Made by a program: the position numbers and the translations under genes. A stretch of 64,000 nucleotides of DNA from Promicromonospora panici (GTDB lineage: Bacteria; Actinomycetota; Actinomycetes; Actinomycetales; Cellulomonadaceae), in contig NZ_UWYY01000001.1 in NCBI RefSeq assembly GCF_900608595.1, forward strand, positions 186,001-250,000, read 5' to 3'. The notes below the pieces were generated by a model. The model searched no databases. It saw only the letters and a program-made list of their open reading frames with translations, and was not told where the DNA came from. Shown here in pieces: positions 59,404-64,000 of the stretch (position 1 is its first letter; every line of letters starts with the position of its first letter).

Positions 59404-60108
59404 GTGCAGAACGTCTGGCTGGCTCCGATGCCCGGTCTTTTTCTGGGACTCGCGTGGATCATCGGCAGGTCGGGTTCGGTGCTCGTTCCATTCCTGGAAG
59501 AGGGACGGTCAGCCGTCGTCCGGCGGTCGGTGGTCGTGATCGACCCTGCCACCGACCCTTCGGAGGTCGAACGGATCCGGACGCAGCTCGCCGGGATGAC
59601 GCGGACGGCCCGGCTCCTCCTGCGGCGGTCCCGCGTGGCCAACTTGCTGCTCTGCGCATGGCCGGCCGTCCTGTTCGCCGTCTGGTCGTGGGCGAGCCGA
59701 CCGGGAGACCTGACGAGGGATCCTTGGACGAACGTCGCGGTGCCAGCGGGGGTCTACGTGGCGATCGCGCTGGCGTTCGTCATACCGTTCGACAGACGAG
59801 CACAACGAGCGGTCCGGCAGTTCGAGCAGTTCGAGGCGCCCGGAGTGCTGGGGAGCGCCCGGCTCGGCGCTGACAAGCTCGTCGTGCGCCTCATCGCCCG
59901 GGCCGGGAAGAGCTCGGCCGGCGAGCAGCGGCTGCTCACCGAACACCTCTGGCGGATCGCCGCCGCGGACCGGGCGCGGCACGAGTACCTGCACTCCGGC
60001 GAGGACTTCGAGGACGCGGAGTTCTCGGTGCTGCGCGGCCGGCTTGAGACCGCACAGCGGGACCTCCGGGTCTGGGCCGGGACGCTGCCACCGGCCAGAG
60101 CCTCGTGA
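59404..60108 (+). CDS. Hypothetical membrane protein next to the element boundary
   Basis: 234 residues. An N-terminal hydrophobic segment (MPGLFLGLAWIIG), two helices near the middle (VANLLLCAWPAVLFAVWSWA, VAVPAGVYVAIALAFVIPFD) and a charged helical C-terminus (LTEHLWRIAAADRARHEYLH). No family recognised. GTG 59404 has a leaderless-type -10. Codon use is ordinary for the genome. It lies between two tRNA-derived sequences, so it may be host DNA or part of an older insertion. Confidence 0.62.
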   Translation: MQNVWLAPMPGLFLGLAWIIGRSGSVLVPFLEEGRSAVVRRSVVVIDPATDPSEVERIRTQLAGMTRTARLLLRRSRVANLLLCAWPAVLFAVWSWASRPGDLTRDPWTNVAVPAGVYVAIALAFVIPFDRRAQRAVRQFEQFEAPGVLGSARLGADKLVVRLIARAGKSSAGEQRLLTEHLWRIAAADRARHEYLHSGEDFEDAEFSVLRGRLETAQRDLRVWAGTLPPARAS

Positions 60109-60174
60109 GGCCTCTCACCAGGACCAGCCGGCTCCGAGCGGGTCTGTAACCCGGCCATACTCCCGGCTCGGGGT

Positions 60175-60358
60175 CCCTGGTCCTCCGTCATCCGTTGGCG
60201 CGGGGCACGTCTCGGACATCGGTTCTGCCGGCAGTGCAACAGGTCCCGCTCGTGCAGCTCGAGGTGCGGTGGTGCTCGTGGTCGGCGGGACCTGTTGCAC
60301 TGCCGGCGGGTTCGGTGTCAGGGTCCCGGTGAAGCCAATGGATGACGGAGGACCAGGG
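60175..60358. repeat. Nested long inverted repeats at the element boundary
   Basis: Outer arms 60175-60199 and 60334-60358 (25 bp, one mismatch) enclose inner arms 60227-60249 and 60285-60307 (23 bp, perfect) around a 35-bp centre. It starts 67 bp after the preceding gene and ends about 50 bp before the tRNA fragment. Confidence 0.82.
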
Positions 60359-60410
60359 GCGCCGCGTTCCCTCGATCCTCTTGATTCCTGCGGTGCCCGC
60401 CGGAGGCGCT

Positions 60411-60458
60411 GGAAACTGCCTATCCGGGTAGGGGGTTCAAGTCCCCCTCCGGACACCA
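60411..60458 (+). other. 3' fragment of a leucine-type tRNA, putative attachment site
   Basis: TGCCTATCCGGGTA (variable arm-like), an intact T arm GGGGG-TTCAAGT-CCCCC (60431-60447), acceptor strand TCCGGAC, discriminator A and encoded CCA (60448-60458). No matching 5' acceptor GTCCGGA occurs in the preceding 100 bp. Such 3' tRNA ends are what site-specific integration into tRNA genes leaves as attL/attR. Leucine is inferred from the variable arm and the family consensus I recall. Confidence 0.7.
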
Positions 60459-60496
60459 CGCCTGATCAGGCATTACGAGGCCCCGCGATTCGCCAT

Positions 60497-60545
60497 GTGG
60501 GCACCTGCGTGGGCACGGCCCACCGGGTCTGTCGTATGTGGGCTC
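60497..60545 (+). repeat. GTGGGCAC direct repeats next to the tRNA fragment
   Basis: GTGGGCAC at 60497-60504 and 60509-60516 (12-bp step) and GTGGGCTC at 60538-60545. Short direct repeats like this next to an att core often serve as tyrosine-integrase arm sites. The rest of 60546-60700 is GC-rich with no gene. Confidence 0.45.
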
Positions 60546-60700
60546 GCGCTGGAGGTGGGGTGCGGTGGGGGTGGCGCAAGGGCCGCCAGGCCCGCCGCGC
60601 GGGGGTCCCCATCGCGGGGCCCCGCCGGAGGCGCGGGCCCGCGCGCCGTCAGGCGCGCCTTGATCTTGTAGAGGTCAATTCGGCAGTGCCTCAGTCGGAC

Positions 60701-60955
60701 TCAGCGGTCCGCCTCGGGAATCGGAAGCAGAGTCTCCGGGTCCAGCAGCCTCTGCTCCGGAAGGCCAAGTGCCCGCCAGCTGGCGTTCAGCGCCTCTTGG
60801 TGGCGCACGATCGCCCTGCCGAGTTCCACATCACCTTGGCTGTAGACGATGGGCAAACCGCTGTCCGTGTCGGCCCCGCGCGCACGCTCAAGTTCGATGA
60901 GCGCCTTGTTCGAGGCTTCGACCTCGTCCAAGATCTGCTGATAGGTGAGGTTCAT
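60701..60955 (-). CDS. Small hypothetical protein of the element
   Basis: 84 residues, mostly helical and charged: LTYQQILDEVEASNKALIEL then ERARGADTDSGLPIVYSQGD. No family recognised. ATG 60955 with CACAAT a few bases upstream and no ribosome site. Last in a minus-strand set after the phosphatase, and the gene nearest the attachment site. Confidence 0.55.
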   Translation of the reverse strand: MNLTYQQILDEVEASNKALIELERARGADTDSGLPIVYSQGDVELGRAIVRHQEALNASWRALGLPEQRLLDPETLLPIPEADR

Positions 60956-61028
60956 GGGACTGATTGTGCGCCCGGCGCATCGCGGCGGCGACCCCAGGCA
61001 CCAGCCAGCACGCGACCTCCACACGTTC

Positions 61029-61853
61029 TCACGCGGGGCGTGGCCGAGTAGAACGGTCGAGATCTACAGCGATGATGGTCTTGTCGTCGTGCGGCTTCGA
61101 GCGCGGCCAACGTCGGCCTTCGTGATCAGATTCTTCGGCCACGTGGATCCGGTGAAGTACCTGTCCAGGGCCGTGCTCGGTGGCTTCGTCGTAGAGGTCG
61201 CGCCAAACGGTGGCTTCGGGGTGTCGTTCGGGGTCGACACCGTCGCTCGCGAGTAGGAGCGCTGAGACTGCCGTCCGTTCTTCGGTGGTCGTGATGCCGT
61301 GGTGGGCGGCTTCGGGTTGTGCTCCAGCAATCCAGTAGCCACCCGACCGGTTGACGCGGCGAGCCTGTTCGGCTTGGAGTTCGAGGAGGATTGCGCGGTG
61401 CTCGTCGTCGTATCCATGTCCGGTGGCTAGCCGTCTCCGGTATGCGGCTCGTGCGGCAACCCCAACACTGTCCAGGCGATCGTCCGTGTGAACTGTTTCG
61501 GTGCCGTCGACGTGGAAGATGACGGCGTAGCTGTCGCCCAGGACGTACGTCTCGACAACGTCATCGGACCATCGTGCGAGAGCGACTGTGCTTGTTGGTG
61601 TGCTGTCCCAGGTCAGGCCGTGGGCATCACGCACGACGCGGATCGCGTTGGCAACCACGTCGGCGAGGGCGTCACCGTCCTGTACCGCTTCACCGATGGC
61701 ATGCGCGAGTTGTTCGGCGTACCAGCCGGGGTCGTGGGACCGGTCGCCAGCGACAGATGTTGCGCCGTCGAGCACAGCGGCGAAACCTTCACCGGCTGTG
61801 TAGCGGTCCTGGTTGTTGCGTCCTCCGGCTAGCGTCGCGACGTGGATCGTCAT
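61029..61853 (-). CDS. PP2C-family protein phosphatase
   Basis: 274 residues. Metal-binding aspartates typical of PP2C: Asp16 (GGRNNQDRY), Asp29 (FAAVLDGATS), Asp204 (LLLASDGVD) and Asp256/257 (DDKTIIAVD), plus TSTVALAR and YVLGDSYAVIF. It dephosphorylates Ser/Thr proteins, partner unknown. ATG 61853 overlaps the stop of the HTH gene (ATGA) and follows GAGGGTG. The pair is probably one regulatory unit of the element. No Ser/Thr kinase is visible in the window. Confidence 0.85.
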   Translation of the reverse strand: MTIHVATLAGGRNNQDRYTAGEGFAAVLDGATSVAGDRSHDPGWYAEQLAHAIGEAVQDGDALADVVANAIRVVRDAHGLTWDSTPTSTVALARWSDDVVETYVLGDSYAVIFHVDGTETVHTDDRLDSVGVAARAAYRRRLATGHGYDDEHRAILLELQAEQARRVNRSGGYWIAGAQPEAAHHGITTTEERTAVSALLLASDGVDPERHPEATVWRDLYDEATEHGPGQVLHRIHVAEESDHEGRRWPRSKPHDDKTIIAVDLDRSTRPRPA

Positions 61854-62680
61854 GCATGCACCCTCGGGCCCCACAGAGCCTCGGTGCCTTTGACGGCAGT
61901 TCCGTCGAATGTGCTCGTGACGACGAGCGAGAACGGAGCATCACCCACAGCTGCGTAGGTTTCGGCCAGGTGCCGACGCAGGTACTCCACGGCACCTACT
62001 GATCCGAGGGCGTGGACACCCGCGACGATGAGAAGCACCCTGCTGTGCCGATTGAGCCGGGCGATGTAGGCGATGTCCTGAGTCGGGTCACCTGTGTCTG
62101 CGGGAGAGACGAACACGTCCCCGGTGTCCCGGTCGGTGATGACCCAGCGTCCATCCTCGTCCGGCTCGAACGAGAGGTAGGGGTCGGCCTTGATGGCTTC
62201 CGCTGTGACGTGAGACGACTTGGGCCCACAGATTGCCACGGCGTCGGCTGGTGGGTCCCACTCGCCAGTTGGTGGGATCTGGAATCGTTCGGCGGCGAGG
62301 CTGAGCGATTCGAGGATGCCCGTGAGACGTTCGGCGGCGACGTCGTCCTCAGATGCAATGACGGCGTGCGCGCGGTCCCCGATCGCTCGTAGCGGGATAC
62401 CGACCGTGACTGGGCCTACACCGAAGAACGCACGCTCGACGGGTGGCGCGGTCTTCCGAAGCTGCGTGACCCTGCCCTTGGTGATGCCAACCTTGCTCGC
62501 GACCTCGGTGTACGACATGCCGAGTTCGTCGTGGGCGCGGTCTATCGCGGCTCTGCGCAGCCGTGCGAGTTCGGTCGTTCGCTGGCCGTAGATCACCAGA
62601 AGTTCCGTGGCGCGTCGGGCCTGACGGATGGGATCAGCATCCGCCCGCAAGGCCTCGAACTCGTCGCGGCTCACGTCCAT
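61850..62680 (-). CDS. HTH protein with an unassigned C-terminal domain
   Basis: 276 residues. An HTH at about 45-78 (YTEVASKVGITKGRVTQLRK) resembles sigma-factor region 4 or DNA-invertase types. The C-terminal domain (about 140-276; DAVAICGPKSSHVTAEAIKA, ITDRDTGDVFVSP, VLLIVAGVHALGSVGAVEYL) looks Rossmann-like and is shared, as I recall, with other actinomycete regulators of unknown ligand. ATG 62680. Overlaps the PP2C start and is divergent from the gene train at 62860, with GTTTAG repeats between: the natural candidate operator-binding protein. Confidence 0.68.
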   Translation of the reverse strand: MDVSRDEFEALRADADPIRQARRATELLVIYGQRTTELARLRRAAIDRAHDELGMSYTEVASKVGITKGRVTQLRKTAPPVERAFFGVGPVTVGIPLRAIGDRAHAVIASEDDVAAERLTGILESLSLAAERFQIPPTGEWDPPADAVAICGPKSSHVTAEAIKADPYLSFEPDEDGRWVITDRDTGDVFVSPADTGDPTQDIAYIARLNRHSRVLLIVAGVHALGSVGAVEYLRRHLAETYAAVGDAPFSLVVTSTFDGTAVKGTEALWGPRVHA

Positions 62681-62741
62681 GGGTTGGGCTCACTGTTCGT
62701 CGAGTTAGACACGGATCCGTGCGTAAGTTGCACGCTGTCGA

Positions 62742-62844
62742 GTTTAGACCCCTTGACGCAACGGCCGACTGTGACCTACCTTCGTGTTTAGACCCCTCAA
62801 CTCGAAGGGGTCGAGACGCGGGCGACATGTTTAGGCCCATAAAC
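62742..62844. promoter_or_regulatory. Repeated GTTTAGRCCC operator-like sites
   Basis: GTTTAGACCCCT at 62742-62753 and 62786-62797 and GTTTAGGCCC at 62829-62838, the last within GTTTA-N6-TAAAC (62829-62844). A related GAGTTAGAC lies at 62703. GACCCCT/AGGGGTC (62791-62797, 62806-62812) also forms a hairpin. All lie in the 179-bp divergent region between the HTH gene and 62860. Confidence 0.65.
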
Positions 62845-62859
62845 ACAGGAGATGTAGAG

Positions 62860-63243
62860 ATGGCGACGTTCGCTGTAGACAGCAACCGACAGCAGATGGT
62901 GGCGACCGGTGTCGTGGAGCCGGTCATGGAGTGGGTCGAGACGGCCGAGGGCAAGCGCCGTCCGGGTGACAACCAGGCCCGGCAGGAGAACACGGGTCTC
63001 CCGCTGTGGGGCGTGGAGGTCGTGTACCAGTCCGAGTCCTGGGGCCGTGTCTCCACGGAGTCGGTCAAGGTGACGGTCCCGGCCATGCAGATGCCCGCGC
63101 CGTCGCTGTTCACGCCGATCCAGTTCGAGGACCTGGTGGCCTCGGTCCGGGTGGACCGCCGTAGCGGTGGCCTGACGACCTCGTGGGAGGCCGCTGCTAT
63201 CGCGCAGATGGCCGACACTGCGGCTCAGAAGGCGGCTGCCTGA
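62860..63243 (+). CDS. Hypothetical protein of the element, first of a coupled train
   Basis: 127 residues. Soluble, beta-rich middle (TGLPLWGVEVVYQSESWGRV, STESVKVTVPAMQMP) with a helical C-terminus. Resembles in style small proteins encoded upstream of transfer genes on actinobacterial plasmids, but I cannot name the family. AGGAGATGTAG precedes ATG 62860. Overlaps the next start (TGATG). Confidence 0.62.
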   Translation: MATFAVDSNRQQMVATGVVEPVMEWVETAEGKRRPGDNQARQENTGLPLWGVEVVYQSESWGRVSTESVKVTVPAMQMPAPSLFTPIQFEDLVASVRVDRRSGGLTTSWEAAAIAQMADTAAQKAAA

Positions 63244-63689
63244 TGACCGCGCCGGTGGGCAACCTCGTAGCCGGGATCATCGTCCTGGACGGCCTGTGGA
63301 CGATCGAGGCCCTGAGCGTGGATCTTCACTCGGGCTGGATCTTCCCGGAGGGCTACTCACCGAGCATCCCGGTGGTCGAGGTCACCGTGCACGCGGAGGA
63401 CTTCGCAGGTGCAGAGCGCGTCGCGGCTCGGCTCGACCTGACCCCGGAGGAGCAGGCCGTAGTTCCCGGCTCGCCTCGCAAGTTGCGCCGGTACTGGTCG
63501 GGCTGGGTCACCAGTGCGCCCGGTGAGTCCCTGGTCTGGGCTCGGGTGCTCGCGTTCGAGGACCTGGCCGACCACCCCACGCCCACGGGCCCGGGTGCCC
63601 GGGACGGGTGGGAGTCGGTCCCGCTGTTCGGTGACGGCAGCGACACCGACGACGAGTCGGCCGACGAGCCCGTGAAGGCGTCTGCGTGA
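63243..63689 (+). CDS. Hypothetical protein of the element
   Basis: 148 residues. No signal peptide or helix; regular strands (NLVAGIIVLDGLWTIEALSV, PVVEVTVHAEDF) and an acidic tail (DGSDTDDESADEP). No family recognised. ATG 63243 overlaps the previous stop by one base and its stop overlaps the next ATG, so three genes are translated as a coupled train. Confidence 0.62.
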   Translation: MTAPVGNLVAGIIVLDGLWTIEALSVDLHSGWIFPEGYSPSIPVVEVTVHAEDFAGAERVAARLDLTPEEQAVVPGSPRKLRRYWSGWVTSAPGESLVWARVLAFEDLADHPTPTGPGARDGWESVPLFGDGSDTDDESADEPVKASA

Positions 63690-64000
63690 TGAACCGGCCG
63701 CGTCATGCATCGGGGGTGGCGGGGGCTTCGGTTCCCGCCCCCTCGGGCACGGCCCGTTGGGCCCTGCTCCACGCGTCCCGGTTCCTGTGGTGCCTGACCG
63801 GTCTCGGTCTTGCCGCCTTCGGGATCGGGCTGGGGGCTGACGCGGCCTGGCTGATCCTCGCGGGGGTCGTCGCGTTCCTGACCGGCGCAAGTGTGAGCGT
63901 GCCGGTCTTCCTCGGACTGCTCTGGATCGCCCGCACGGGTGAGGGATGGAACGGAGAAGCACTGATGCCACGCACACGCACTACCCGGCGCGTCAACCGC
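63689..64000 (+). CDS. Membrane protein of the element, 3' end cut by the window
   Basis: 104 codons, open to the window end. Two helices (FLWCLTGLGLAAFGIGLGA, AAWLILAGVVAFLTGASVSV) then a basic stretch (MPRTRTTRRVNR). It could be the N-terminus of a transfer-type membrane protein, or a short protein followed by another gene at ATG 63965, which is in the same frame and preceded by GGAGAAGCACTG. ATG 63689 overlaps the preceding stop. Confidence 0.55.
   Translation, partial: MNRPRHASGVAGASVPAPSGTARWALLHASRFLWCLTGLGLAAFGIGLGADAAWLILAGVVAFLTGASVSVPVFLGLLWIARTGEGWNGEALMPRTRTTRRVNR

Noticed and set aside
60459-60700. Integrase gene at this edge of the element
   Set aside because: No frame of sufficient length with tyrosine or serine recombinase motifs; if present it lies beyond 64000.
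1-64000. CRISPR arrays, insertion sequences, rRNA operons
   Set aside because: No spacer-repeat arrays, transposase motifs or rRNA-like sequence were seen; the regular 16-bp repeats have no spacers and differ in orientation.

Overview
The window is 64 kb of very GC-rich actinobacterial chromosome. Cellulose- and glucan-degrading secreted enzymes (GH6, GH3, GH16), the BldC/DUF3073 block beside purF-purM, abundant GTG starts, leaderless-type promoters and mycobacterial-style lipid genes all point to the Promicromonosporaceae/Cellulomonadaceae (Micrococcales). That family call is an inference from gene content; no 16S rRNA or complete tRNA is present.

Layout. 0-11 kb: the 3' part of purD, a periplasmic-binding-protein/PAS sensor divergent from a LacI regulator and its GH6 cellulase, an alpha/beta hydrolase, a membrane protein, purS-purQ, a tandem GNAT and a metallo-beta-lactamase-fold hydrolase. 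11-24 kb: a Calx-beta/GH3 glucosidase, then sulfur metabolism (rhodanese-metZ behind a SAM-I-like leader; a cysteine-desulfurase-like enzyme behind a SAM-IV riboswitch), a phosphotransferase, a GbsR/MarR-glycosyltransferase pair, an amidase and an MscS-like channel. 24-34 kb: an F420/flavin oxidoreductase, a TrmB/LuxR-like regulator, and a fatty-acid module (MaoC hydratase, FabG4, FadA2 thiolase, divergent TetR and acyl-CoA oxidase) resembling Mycobacterium tuberculosis Rv0241c-Rv0244c. 34-46 kb: a DUF2599-like lipoprotein, a truncated DUF222 gene, a DUF1851-like protein, a NarL-type two-component system divergent from small membrane genes, EamA, GH16 and purL. 46-58 kb: an RNB ribonuclease, an SCP-like protein, a 1542-residue nuclease/5'-nucleotidase, purF, purM, DUF3073, bldC and a DUF1469/DUF3618 pair.

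58.8-64 kb is different. A degenerate tRNA-Phe-like sequence, a nested palindrome and a 3' fragment of a leucine-type tRNA lead into an element with a PP2C phosphatase, an HTH protein, operator-like repeats and an overlapping gene train that runs off the window. This reads as one edge of an integrative (AICE-like) element; its integrase, replication and transfer genes are not visible.

Two features cut across the window. Many 3' gene ends carry long hairpins, four of them built from one 16-bp unit (CGARGTAGAAC plus five variable bases) in direct and inverted copies; three genes take their TAG stop from this unit. Second, at least eleven starts have a -10-like hexamer 6-7 nt upstream of ATG/GTG, the signature of leaderless transcripts. 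De novo purine genes (purF, purD, purS, purQ, purL, purM) form a scaffold into which the other clusters are interspersed.
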